Shown piece after piece: positions 43,672-52,082 of a stretch of 64,000 nucleotides of DNA. The position numbers were made by a program, and so were the translations under genes. The stretch is from Ktedonosporobacter rubrisoli (GTDB taxonomy: Bacteria > Chloroflexota > Ktedonobacteria > Ktedonobacterales > Ktedonobacteraceae): NCBI RefSeq assembly GCF_004208415.1, contig NZ_CP035758.1:7192001-7256000 (forward strand), in the 5' to 3' direction. How positions within the stretch are numbered: position 1 is the first letter of the stretch; each line of letters begins with the position of its first letter. Under the pieces are notes generated by a model. The model had not been told where the DNA came from. It was given only the letters and a program-made list of their open reading frames with translations, and made no database searches.

Positions 43672-44169
43672 TTACTCGTGAACCGTCTCGCTCTCCCATG
43701 TGCAGGTCGCGGGAATGGTCAGCTTCAGCGCCTCGGCCAGCGCATCGATATCGGTTACATCGTCGCGATAGACCGCCCAGGCCTTGGCTTTTTGTCCTGG
43801 TTGTGTCACCTTGCGATACGCCACAACGCCTATGCGCTTCCCATTAGGAAAGAACTCCTCCCTGACCTTTGTAAGATCCTCCCAGCGGACCTCAATGACC
43901 TCGCCCCGGCGGCTCCGCTTTAGCAGAGCTTCTTTGCCAAGCGTAATCGTAAATGGAACAGGAGCAATAATAAAAAGATAATAGACAAAGCCGCCGATAA
44001 AGAGCAGCGCAGCAATCGTGCTACCAACAGCCGAGACACCTTGATGAATCGCGATCCAGAGCACGACGGCGACCGAGGCCACAACCCCAAATATGGTAGT
44101 ATAGCGCTTGAAAGGACTGAGGCCTGGTCCTATAAATTCCTGATCATAGGCTATAGATGATGATGCCAT
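43672..44169 (-). CDS. Membrane protein with PH-like domain, unassigned
   Basis: 165 residues. Two adjacent hydrophobic segments (about 25-45 and 50-72: TIFGVVASVAVVLWIAIHQG and TIAALLFIGGFVYYLFIIAP) form a hairpin, followed by a cytoplasmic beta-rich region with the W-x-x-L pattern VRWEDLTKVRE, like bacterial PH (YcxB/DUF304-type) domains. GGAG precedes the ATG by eight bases. No family can be named with certainty and no operon partner is seen. Confidence 0.7.
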   Translation of the reverse strand: MASSSIAYDQEFIGPGLSPFKRYTTIFGVVASVAVVLWIAIHQGVSAVGSTIAALLFIGGFVYYLFIIAPVPFTITLGKEALLKRSRRGEVIEVRWEDLTKVREEFFPNGKRIGVVAYRKVTQPGQKAKAWAVYRDDVTDIDALAEALKLTIPATCTWESETVHE

Positions 44170-44294
44170 GTGAGAGACTCCATTTTTTGCGGTATATGAC
44201 TAGCAAATCAAACCCAATGAGTATTGTAACAACAGCAGAAAGACAATGCAATATAGCGCAATTGGGAATGACATCCTAACTGAGATAGGTTTCC

Positions 44295-44323
44295 TTGACC
44301 CCCCTTGTCTTCAAAGGTATACT
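44295..44323 (+). promoter_or_regulatory. Strong sigma70-type promoter of a possible small RNA
   Basis: TTGACC (44295-44300), 17-bp spacer, TATACT (44318-44323). Start predicted near 44330. Confidence 0.7.
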
Positions 44324-44329
44324 TTCCCT

Positions 44330-44460
44330 CTGAAGGCTGCGGAAGCCACACCATTCCTTATCCACAGGAGGTACTGAACACAAGCTGCTTGAAGGTTCTC
44401 AGCCTTTATTGATGGTTAGGAAATTCGGCGGCGTGATTAAGGGGCTCTTGCCCTTTTCTT
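44330..44460 (+). ncRNA. Candidate small RNA of about 130 nt
   Basis: Defined by the promoter at 44295-44323 and the terminator AAGGGGC-TCTT-GCCCTT plus TTCTT (44439-44460). No conserved protein is encoded within it. A 53-codon frame starting at ATG 44412 crosses the terminator and has no ribosome site. Confidence 0.4.
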
Positions 44461-44573
44461 ATGACCTTTGGCTCTTCCCCCCTGTCTACGCAGTGGCCAG
44501 CCAGGGCATGGCAACAGCCATGTCGAAGGTCCTGAATGAACTTGAGGGTTCTGAAACATGTATGATATACTAA
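44412..44573 (+). CDS. Small ORF of 53 codons, doubtful
   Basis: Encodes a partly hydrophobic peptide (KGLLPFSYDLWLFPPVYAVA). No ribosome site and overlap with both a terminator hairpin and a promoter speak against it; composition is not against it. No family recognised. Confidence 0.15.
   Translation: MVRKFGGVIKGLLPFSYDLWLFPPVYAVASQGMATAMSKVLNELEGSETCMIY
44542..44571 (+). promoter_or_regulatory. Promoter of the ROK kinase-pseudokinase genes
   Basis: TTGAGG (44542-44547), 18-bp spacer, TATACT (44566-44571). Start near 44578, about 507 nt before the GTG of the ROK gene. Confidence 0.55.
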
Positions 44574-45084
44574 ACCCGTTATCTTCTGTAGACTCGTCCT
44601 GGTATCAGAAACCTTAATCCTGTTAGACAGACAGACGTATAACCGTACATAATATACCGCGGGTCAGCAGCACTAAATAGCGGGCGGCAAGCATGTTCCG
44701 TCTCATCCGCAGGGCAACCTGATCAGGCCCAGCCAGCGGAAATAGGCTCATCGGGCCAGAGCAGGTGGATTGGAGCATTGAGTAATCTGTAGTTTTCGGC
44801 GATTAGTAGTGAAGTAGGGAAACTGGATGCACCCGACGTTAGCGACATGCATACCTCTCACTCATTCTGTCATGGCACATATTACCTGTAAGATCGCGTA
44901 TGTCGTGCAGGCAGTAAGAGGTTTATCATCGCTTGCTTAAGCGTGCCGGACCCATACCCACTGGTTCCCAGCGGAAACTTTCTTTCCTGCGCCAGTTCAG
45001 GAGTGGAAGTTAATATAGAGCGGCATGATTAGATAGTCTCGACAGCGTATTGAAAACAAGCGCATAGAAAAGGGAGAACGAGCC

Positions 45085-46149
45085 GTGTCTACAGAGCACA
45101 CTGCAGGCGTAACTACTGACGCATTACAATCGGAAACAGTCGTTACCCAGCGCAATACGGGCAAGCTACTGGCGACTCATGGCTACGTTGTGGGCATCGA
45201 GATTAGCGGCAGTGGGGCCAGGCAATCGGTGGCCCTTGCTGCACTAAACGGTAGTATCTTGCAGCGTATATGTCGCCCCCTGGATTTCGTTCCAGATAGC
45301 GAAACTGCTCTTGACCTACTAGATGATATGCTAAACGAGGTGCTCGATCCTGCGCTTCTCCTCGATGGGCGTATTTTGCGGGTAGGTGTCGCTGTTGGCG
45401 GTCTTGTCGATGCCACCCACGGCATTGTACGGACCCTTCATCATACGCACGGATGGAATGATTTTCCTCTACAGGATTATTTTGCAGAAAAGCTTGATGC
45501 ACCTTGTATAATTGATAACAATGCAAATGCAGCTGCTCTAGCCGAAGTACAGAGGGGCGCTGGCAAGGGAGAGCGCGTTGTCTTATATGTAGGGCTAGGA
45601 CGCGGAATTGGTGGCGCGCTAATCGTCAACGGCAATATTTATCACGGCACAACCTGTACGGCTGGCGAGATTGGACATATGCTCGTGAAAGAAGGTGGGC
45701 CTCGCTGCTCTTGCGGCGGCAATGGACATCTAGAGGCCATAGCTTCAGCCCAGGCGATCGTAAGCTCGCTACGCGAATTGGCAGCCGAATATCCACCTAC
45801 CATGGAGGCCATTCATCGCATCACGGGTGGTCAGGTCGAACAGCTTAGCGTTGAGCAAGTATTTCAACTGGCGACACAGGGAGACGAAATCGCGCAGCAT
45901 ATTGTCAACGAGGTGCATACATATCTTAGCATTGCCCTTACGAATATCGTTCATTTAGTAAATCCTGGTATCATCATACTGGGTGGGCCAGTGGCACAGG
46001 CGGGTGAGTTGTTGATCGCACCATTACAGGCTCGTATTCAGCAGATATGCCTACCAGAGGCAAGTCAGTCTCTGCGAATTGTTCAAGGTAGCCTTGGTTC
46101 AGAGGCGAATATTGTGGGTGCTGTTACGCTGGCTTTGCAGGATCTATAG
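45085..46149 (+). CDS. ROK family sugar kinase (glucokinase-like)
   Basis: 354 residues. After about 25 polar residues, VVGIEISGSGARQSVALAAL is the phosphate-1 motif, DNNANAAALAEVQRGAG the sugar-binding block, GLGRGIGGALIVNGNIYHG phosphate-2, and TAGEIGHMLV with CSCGGNGHLEA the ROK zinc motif (about 208-218). It lacks an N-terminal HTH, so it is an enzyme-type ROK protein. GTG start with AGGGAGA seven bases upstream. The pseudokinase gene begins at the base after its stop codon. Confidence 0.92.
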   Translation: MSTEHTAGVTTDALQSETVVTQRNTGKLLATHGYVVGIEISGSGARQSVALAALNGSILQRICRPLDFVPDSETALDLLDDMLNEVLDPALLLDGRILRVGVAVGGLVDATHGIVRTLHHTHGWNDFPLQDYFAEKLDAPCIIDNNANAAALAEVQRGAGKGERVVLYVGLGRGIGGALIVNGNIYHGTTCTAGEIGHMLVKEGGPRCSCGGNGHLEAIASAQAIVSSLRELAAEYPPTMEAIHRITGGQVEQLSVEQVFQLATQGDEIAQHIVNEVHTYLSIALTNIVHLVNPGIIILGGPVAQAGELLIAPLQARIQQICLPEASQSLRIVQGSLGSEANIVGAVTLALQDL

Positions 46150-47334
46150 ATGCATAATCTAGAGGGGACTATGGTAGAAATAGGCCGGGTTATCCATCAG
46201 CGCTACCTGCTGCAACGTCTCATTCAGCAGGGACAGGCCTGTATTGTCTATCAAGGGCTCGACCAGGTATTGCAGCGCGCCGTTACTATTAAGGTCGTCC
46301 CGGCTCAGCACATTTCAGAATATCGCACAGCAATTCAACTTACCTCCCAGTTTAATCATCCAAACATTGTTGGCATCTATGATCTGATCGTCGAACCTGA
46401 TGTGCTCTATATTGTGCAAGAATACGTAGATGGCCGTAATTTTAGCGCGTTATTACAAACCCAACTTTCGGCTTTTGAGGTCGCCGATCTCGGCGTGCAG
46501 GTCTGTCGGGCCTTACTCTATGCGGGCACGGTTGCACGCAAAGTATGCCATGGAGATCTCACCCCTGCCTCGCTCTTGCGCGATAACCGAGGGCTGGTAC
46601 GCATCAACAACTTCGCCATGCCCAGCGATCTTAACTATTTTGCCGCCTGGAACGTGCTGGGAGGCGATGGGCAGGTGGCCTCTGATCGCGAGCTACCCTG
46701 GGGACAGTTGAGCGAGGGAAGACGAGCAGATGATATTCGAGCCCTGGGCCTCTTGCTCTACCAGCTTCTGTGCGGAAAATCTCCGGGGACCATGGTTGTC
46801 GAGCCGCCGCCAGATGGCCGTTTGCGTTTTATGCGCAATACTCCTCCCGAACTCTGCAATGTTGTTGCACGCTCTATTGTCTGCCAGCATCCTCAGCGTA
46901 TCGTTACCGCCGATGTGCTCTATACAGAGCTCAAAGTAATCGCCGATGCACTCGAACCACCTCCACCAACGGTAGTACTGACTCCTTTGCGGCAAACAGA
47001 CAGCTTTGCCCCTCCTCAGTACAAGCTGGCCGGTGCAAATTCGGGCCAGCTTGTGAATGCTATGCCCGGGCACGATACCACAGGCCTTGGCGCAGGATAT
47101 GGTACTAATTCCGGTTTGTTAGAAGCTCCTCCGGCCGCAGCAACCGTCGCAGATCTTTCTGCCAGCATGGCTAACGCTCCCCAGGGGGCCTATGCCGCAG
47201 CCCATATATCCGGCGCGCTACCCGAGCCTGCTTCTCGCCCCAATTTGTTATTACTTTTCCTGCTAGGTCTGGGACTATTTGGACTTTTCTTCGCTATAGG
47301 CTATTATCTATCACAAATGATCTTCGCCCATTAA
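46150..47334 (+). CDS. Membrane-anchored Ser/Thr protein kinase-like protein, probable pseudokinase
   Basis: 394 residues: kinase-like domain (about 11-275), proline-rich linker, and one C-terminal membrane helix (about 365-388), so the kinase domain faces the cytoplasm. Lys48 of the VAIK motif and Asp136 of the catalytic loop (CHGDLTPAS) remain, but the glycine loop is QQGQACIVY, the helix-C Glu is Ala61, the catalytic-loop Asn is Ser141, and DFG has become NFA (154-156). Such losses make phosphotransfer unlikely. It directly abuts the ROK kinase gene and may be translated with it. An ATG at 46171 is an alternative start. Confidence 0.85.
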   Translation: MHNLEGTMVEIGRVIHQRYLLQRLIQQGQACIVYQGLDQVLQRAVTIKVVPAQHISEYRTAIQLTSQFNHPNIVGIYDLIVEPDVLYIVQEYVDGRNFSALLQTQLSAFEVADLGVQVCRALLYAGTVARKVCHGDLTPASLLRDNRGLVRINNFAMPSDLNYFAAWNVLGGDGQVASDRELPWGQLSEGRRADDIRALGLLLYQLLCGKSPGTMVVEPPPDGRLRFMRNTPPELCNVVARSIVCQHPQRIVTADVLYTELKVIADALEPPPPTVVLTPLRQTDSFAPPQYKLAGANSGQLVNAMPGHDTTGLGAGYGTNSGLLEAPPAAATVADLSASMANAPQGAYAAAHISGALPEPASRPNLLLLFLLGLGLFGLFFAIGYYLSQMIFAH

Positions 47335-47353
47335 AAGCATATGCGTACATGTG

Positions 47354-48285
47354 CTAGCCGGCAGATTGCATGTACGCATATGACATATGCTCACTATTCC
47401 AGCTAAAGCCAACGTTCCCTTGCCGGTCAACCACGATCAGCCCACCAGTCCCTGTAGCATGCGCTCCGAGCACATCAATAGCGGCCTTAGCGGCTTGTTG
47501 GGCGTCAGCTCCCTGGGCGACGAAATCAGCGGCCCGCCTGGCAATCAACAAGCGCGTAAAATCTTCGCCATCACCTGTACAGGAGATAGCCGCGTGCTCA
47601 TCAGCATAGAAACCGCAGCCCACCAGCGGCGAGTCGCCAATGCGCCCCGAATATTTATTAGTAAAACCCCCGTCGAGGTGGCCGACGCCAGGTGGCCATG
47701 GATATCGACGGCTACCGCGCCGACTGTACCGTGTCTCTCCTCAGGCTCCTCAAAGACTGGATTCGCTGGCTCTATTCTTGCCTGCACATGACCGACCTGC
47801 CGGCGATAATAACGCGGCTCATCGTCATCGACACCATGAATTTGTTTCCAGCGGTTATGCTGCCGCTCGGTCAGCAAATCCTCAAATTTGCACAGGGAAA
47901 AACCGTTTTCCAGGGCGAAGCGACGCGCCCCCTGACTGACCAGCAAGACGTGCGGGCTCTCCAGAACCTTACGAGCCAGCAAAATAGGATTTTTAAGTAG
48001 CTCGATATTAGCAACGGCCCCCACCTGCAGCGTATGTCCTTCCATCAGACCCGCGTCCATCTCAATATTACCTGTATGGGTCAGACAGGAGCCGGTTCCA
48101 GCGTTATACTCAGGATTATCTTCAAGAGCGCATACTGCAGCCTGCACAGCATCTAGCGCGCTTCCCCCTGCTTCTAAGACGCGCCACCCGATAGCAGCCG
48201 CTTCCTCGCATCCTATCCGCGTAATCTCTTTTCGTTCGGGAGCAATTGCCCCCGCTCCTCCATGAACGACGATAGCTATTGGCAT
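47354..48285 (-). pseudogene. Isoaspartyl peptidase / L-asparaginase type 2 with a -1 frameshift
   Basis: Ntn-hydrolase that cleaves itself before its nucleophilic Thr. ATG 48285 with GAGGAGA upstream opens VVHGGAGAI; the nucleophile is Thr187 in RHGTVGAVAVD. After ATSTG the frame is lost at a run of five C (47667-47671; G on the coding strand). Adding one G restores G-F-T-N-K-Y-S-G-R-I-G-D-S-P-L and then joins GCGFYADEHAAISCTGDGE to the natural end at 47354. The restored protein would have about 310 residues, so either the gene has decayed very recently or the run was misread. Confidence 0.88.
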
Positions 48286-48457
48286 GTGTAATCTCCTCAA
48301 GCAAGTTCTTGTGAGAGAATTGTATCATGAAATATGTTGAGGCTGTGTGAAATTTACACGCAAAAAAGCCTTATGTACTCTGCTACTGGTCCTTCTGCTG
48401 ACTCCTGCAGGCTGAGCTTTTATTTCTTTCTCTTCAAGCCCGAACAGTCAGGCAAGC

Positions 48458-48871
48458 TTAATCGTGCAGATGGGGAAAAACTGTGGCTTGCTGAGCATCA
48501 AGATAGCGTTTCTGGAACGTGAGTACGCGTTGGAGAATATCAAGCGCTGGCTGCGCGGGCCGCTTACCTACCTTCAATAACCTTTCATAGCCAATTACGG
48601 CTGTCCCAAAGGCCAGCAATTCGGTTGGGCTAGCCTGAATGGGTAGCAAACACTCGCGGACCACTTTCTTTTTTGTACGCACTTTCTCGGGCAAAAGCTG
48701 GCCCTGATAGCGGCGCCGAAATGACTGCAAGCGAGCAACAACACAGTTCAGTTCTCCAGTGGGCGGTAGATTTGCCTCAAGCATAGATATATATCTTCGG
48801 ACCACCTGTTCAACCGCGTATAGCTCTGAGGGGCGGGCATATAACGTGATCAATGGTTCTTGTGAATTCAT
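48458..48871 (-). CDS. Hypothetical protein, unrecognised
   Basis: 137 residues, alpha-helical and basic, with a central KVRTKKKVV stretch and no membrane segment. ATG 48871 has AGGGAA four bases upstream and is preferred to one 11 codons earlier. No family recognised; the coding call rests on length and residue composition. It lies between the peptidase and MFS genes, on the same strand as both but separated by long gaps. Confidence 0.55.
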   Translation of the reverse strand: MNSQEPLITLYARPSELYAVEQVVRRYISMLEANLPPTGELNCVVARLQSFRRRYQGQLLPEKVRTKKKVVRECLLPIQASPTELLAFGTAVIGYERLLKVGKRPAQPALDILQRVLTFQKRYLDAQQATVFPHLHD

Positions 48872-49269
48872 CAAATTCCCTGGCAACATCCAATATCGCT
48901 TCATTCGCGCATGAACACGAGGCTCACCCGGCTCTCTAGCTCAGAATATCCTGTTCGTACAACCGGTATATCTACAGCCCGGGCCGCTTATTTACGAGAA
49001 CATGCGCTATGTAGCTACCTATACCATATTGTTTAATGATACTATATCTTGTCAATCATTGCTGCATGGCTTATGACTTAAATATAATTCATATTTCTCT
49101 TACGATGATTGAACGAATAAAACACAGGAAATTTCTGCTCTGCAACATTAATCCTCATATACTCTGAGCACTATATCCTGGGGAAGAGCACAACAGGCTT
49201 TACCTGCTATCGGCATTAAAAAGAGCATGGAAGAAAAGATCCTCCATGCTCACAAACATATGTTGCGCG
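48872..49269. other. AT-rich gene-free stretch
   Basis: About 400 bp. The only clear signal is the terminator of the MFS gene at 49218-49251. A TTGACA on the minus strand near 49052 has no good -10 partner. Confidence 0.5.
49218..49251 (-). terminator. Intrinsic terminator of the MFS gene
   Basis: On the minus strand GAGCATGGA (49251-49243) pairs with 49231-49223, followed by five T (49222-49218). Confidence 0.85.
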
Positions 49270-50487
49270 CTACAAGCTAGCGGGAGCCTCCGCGTCGGGA
49301 CGCCTCTGCAAGAGAAGCCATAGGCCAAGCATAACTATCGTCAGAATAATGACGTAAGGCAGCAAAGACCATAAGCCAGCATATTGGGCAAGATTTCCCG
49401 CAAGCCAGGGGAACAGCGCGGCCCCCATGCTACCCAGGCTGGCTAGAAAGCCGATGGCCGTAGCCAGTACGCGCCCGGAGACAAGCGAGGGCATCAGGGC
49501 AATAGTTGTCGGAAAAATTGGTCCCAGGCAAAAGCCTGTCAAGCAGATGCCTATGGCCGAAGCTGCTTCGACAGGCACCAGCCAGATCAGGAGCAGCCCG
49601 ATAACGACACCAAGCAAACAGAGCTGGATCAGATTCTTGTTGCCTATTTTTGCCCCAAGATGCCCCAATATCAGGCGGCCCAGCGAGAGCCCCAACCAGT
49701 AACCACTGATCACCCAGCCAGAGATCAGCGTTGAGCCATGCCGCTCCTCAACCAGGAAGCTATAGCCCCAGTTGCCAAGACTGACTTCGGCTCCCACATA
49801 GATGAGCAGGAAGAGAGCAGCGACCCAGACGACCCGTAGCTTGAGCGTCGAGAGTAAAAGATTATCCTTACCAGTCTTTTCAGTTTTATCTTTAGTAGAT
49901 GCATGATCCTTAAAGACCAGGCCCAGGGCCAGCAGCACCAGGAAGCTAAAACCACACCAGGCCATATAGGCGCTGTTCCAACCCAGCTGCGCAGCCAGCA
50001 AGCCCGAAGCCACAATAGGCCCTAACCAGGCTCCAATACCATAGAAGAAGTGGAGATAATTGAGCTTTGTAGTGTTATTGGGCAGCTCAGCGACATAAGA
50101 ATTGAGCCCGGCATCCAGCATGGCAATCCCAAAGCCGCCGAGCAGGAACGCACCAAGGGCCAGGGCAAAGGGTGGGGCCAGGGAGAGGACAACGGTTCCA
50201 CCTAAAAATATAGCCGTGCCTAGCATCAAGGCGCGCTGCTTGCCGAGCTTCTCAATGAGCAATCCATTGTTAAAAGACGCAATAAAATATCCCAGTGTAC
50301 TACAGAGAAAAAGCAGGCTGATAATAGCTTTATCAACATGATAATAGTTTTGCATACCTGGCAATAAGACGCCCAACGCTCCATCGTTGGCTCCAATCAT
50401 AATGAAGGCCAGGAAAGACAGAGCCAGGTGAAACCGAAATGTGGGCGGTCGCGTAGCCTGCTGTTGCTCATTGATTAGCGCTTTCAT
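49270..50487 (-). CDS. MFS transporter, FucP/YfkF-like
   Basis: About 405 residues, twelve membrane helices. Motif A appears as GLLIEKLGKQRALMLG after helix 2, and the two halves are joined by the charged loop DHASTKDKTEKTGKDN. ATG 50487 (AAAGGA upstream) is chosen; the frame runs 50 codons further up with no MFS-like sequence. NDGALGVLLPGMQNYYHVD at helix 1 resembles sugar or drug transporters of the FucP/NepI-type branches. Substrate unknown. It ends in a strong terminator. Confidence 0.85.
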   Translation of the reverse strand: MKALINEQQQATRPPTFRFHLALSFLAFIMIGANDGALGVLLPGMQNYYHVDKAIISLLFLCSTLGYFIASFNNGLLIEKLGKQRALMLGTAIFLGGTVVLSLAPPFALALGAFLLGGFGIAMLDAGLNSYVAELPNNTTKLNYLHFFYGIGAWLGPIVASGLLAAQLGWNSAYMAWCGFSFLVLLALGLVFKDHASTKDKTEKTGKDNLLLSTLKLRVVWVAALFLLIYVGAEVSLGNWGYSFLVEERHGSTLISGWVISGYWLGLSLGRLILGHLGAKIGNKNLIQLCLLGVVIGLLLIWLVPVEAASAIGICLTGFCLGPIFPTTIALMPSLVSGRVLATAIGFLASLGSMGAALFPWLAGNLAQYAGLWSLLPYVIILTIVMLGLWLLLQRRPDAEAPASL

Positions 50488-50899
50488 GCGGTCCTTTCTT
50501 TGACGATGAGACAAAAAAATTCTATATCTATTTCTAACACCGATCAAGCATAGGAAATGCCCGAGAGCAGGCAAGGCTCTGGCAAATCTTGTGCGCTGGA
50601 CATGCCGCAAGCTTGTAGACGCACCCCAGGTAGCCATTCACGCTCCCACATTTCCCAATCATGACTTGTATATATACAGCCCGCTAGTTTACAGGCGACA
50701 ATTAGTCTTGCCGACAAAGAGAGATGAGCTAAAAAACCGGCAAAATAACGCAATATCAAGTACTATTAAGATAGTACATGCAAAAATGGGCAATGTCAAT
50801 GGCATTTGTGGGCAAGGTAATTCCATTGACAATTCCTATTTATCCCTGCTACTCTTGCAAGTACAATATTGTACTTTGATCCTCATGGAGTAGACAGAC
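50488..50899. other. Divergent promoter region between MFS and CoA-transferase genes
   Basis: About 410 bp, increasingly AT-rich towards 50899. No recognised operator, RNA or small gene; GGAG at about 50886 serves the CoA-transferase gene. Confidence 0.45.
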
Positions 50900-52081
50900 A
50901 TGAGCCAGCCACTCAAGGGCATACGTATCCTCGATCTCTCGCGCCTGCTGCCCGGAGCTTACGCCTCACAGATGCTCGCCGATTTTGGCGCCGATGTGAT
51001 TAAAATTGAGGAACCGGGAAGTGGCGATTATGCTCGCTCTATGCCTCCACGCCACAATAGCGGTATGGGCCTCACCTTTCTGGCGGTCAATCGAAACAAG
51101 CGCAGCCTGACCCTGAACTTGAAAACAGCGAGTGGACGCGCTATATTTCTGCGCTTACTGGATGAGGCCGATGTCGTTCTAGAAAGTTTTCGGCCTGGAG
51201 TTATGGAGCGCCTGGGTCTTGGCTATGAGCAACTGAAGGCAGTACGCCCCGGTATTATCTATTGTGCTATTTCAGGATATGGTCAGGACGGCCCCTATCA
51301 GCAGAGGGCCGGCCACGATCTCAACTATGCAGGCTATGCCGGATTGTTGCACTACAATCGCGGAGCGCGCGGTGAGCCAGCCATGCCGGCGACACAATTA
51401 GGCGATCTGGCGGGTGGCGGCTATATGGCAGTCATGGGCATTCTTCTGGCGCTGCTCGGACGTAACCAGACTGGCGAAGGACGTTTTATCGATGTTTCGA
51501 TGACCGAAGGCGTACTTTCTCTTCTGCCGCTATTCACAACCGCTTACCTCAATACCGGTAAGGCCCCACTGCCTGGACGCTCTTCTCTGGATGGGGGGTT
51601 GCCCTGCTACAATATTTATGAGACCAGAGATGGCAAATATGTTACGCTTGCGGCTCTAGAGCCCAAGTTCTGGCACACGTTCTGCACACGTATCGGACAT
51701 CTTGAGCTTTTGCCTTTCCATATGCCGGTTGGGCCGGGTGAGAGGGAAGAGGCTATCAGCTTGCTGAAGTCTATCTTCAAGACGAAGACGCGCGACGAAT
51801 GGATCAATGAGCTGGCCGAGATCGACGCTTGCCTCGGTCCCGTCTATAGCCTTGATGAGGCCCTCAACGATCCCCATATCGCTGAACGAAACGTCACGAT
51901 AAGCAGTGGAAGGGAAGGCGAGCAGTTTCGTACTCTAGCCAGCTTCCCGCGCCTCTCTGACCATCCGTCCGAGCAGCGCTACCCGCCGCCAGAGCTGGGC
52001 GAACATACTGTTGAGATTCTGCGCGCCACAGGCTATACGGACGAGGAGATTGAGCAGTTTAAAGTAGAAGGGTCAATATAA
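50900..52081 (+). CDS. CaiB/BaiF family CoA-transferase, alpha-methylacyl-CoA racemase-like
   Basis: 393 residues. LKGIRILDLSRLLPGAYASQ opens the family fold, NLKTASGRAIFLRLL follows, and GQDGPYQQRAGHDLNYAGYA (about 129-148) carries the His139-Asp140 pair equivalent to a catalytic His of methylacyl-CoA racemases. A later Asp expected of CoA-transferases is in the same block, so transferase activity cannot be excluded. First gene of an operon with an M20 peptidase (1 bp gap) and an aminotransferase. Confidence 0.9.
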   Translation: MSQPLKGIRILDLSRLLPGAYASQMLADFGADVIKIEEPGSGDYARSMPPRHNSGMGLTFLAVNRNKRSLTLNLKTASGRAIFLRLLDEADVVLESFRPGVMERLGLGYEQLKAVRPGIIYCAISGYGQDGPYQQRAGHDLNYAGYAGLLHYNRGARGEPAMPATQLGDLAGGGYMAVMGILLALLGRNQTGEGRFIDVSMTEGVLSLLPLFTTAYLNTGKAPLPGRSSLDGGLPCYNIYETRDGKYVTLAALEPKFWHTFCTRIGHLELLPFHMPVGPGEREEAISLLKSIFKTKTRDEWINELAEIDACLGPVYSLDEALNDPHIAERNVTISSGREGEQFRTLASFPRLSDHPSEQRYPPPELGEHTVEILRATGYTDEEIEQFKVEGSI

Positions 52082-52082
52082 A

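Larger units (their letters stand above)
44170..45084. other. Gene-poor stretch with two promoters and a terminator
   Basis: About 915 bp. It has a strong promoter at 44295-44323, an intrinsic terminator at 44439-44460, a second promoter at 44542-44571 and then a leader of about 500 nt before the ROK gene. The leader shows GC-rich self-complementary patches (for example AGGCCC 44725-44730 with GGGCC 44753-44757). I recognise no known RNA family. Confidence 0.55.
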
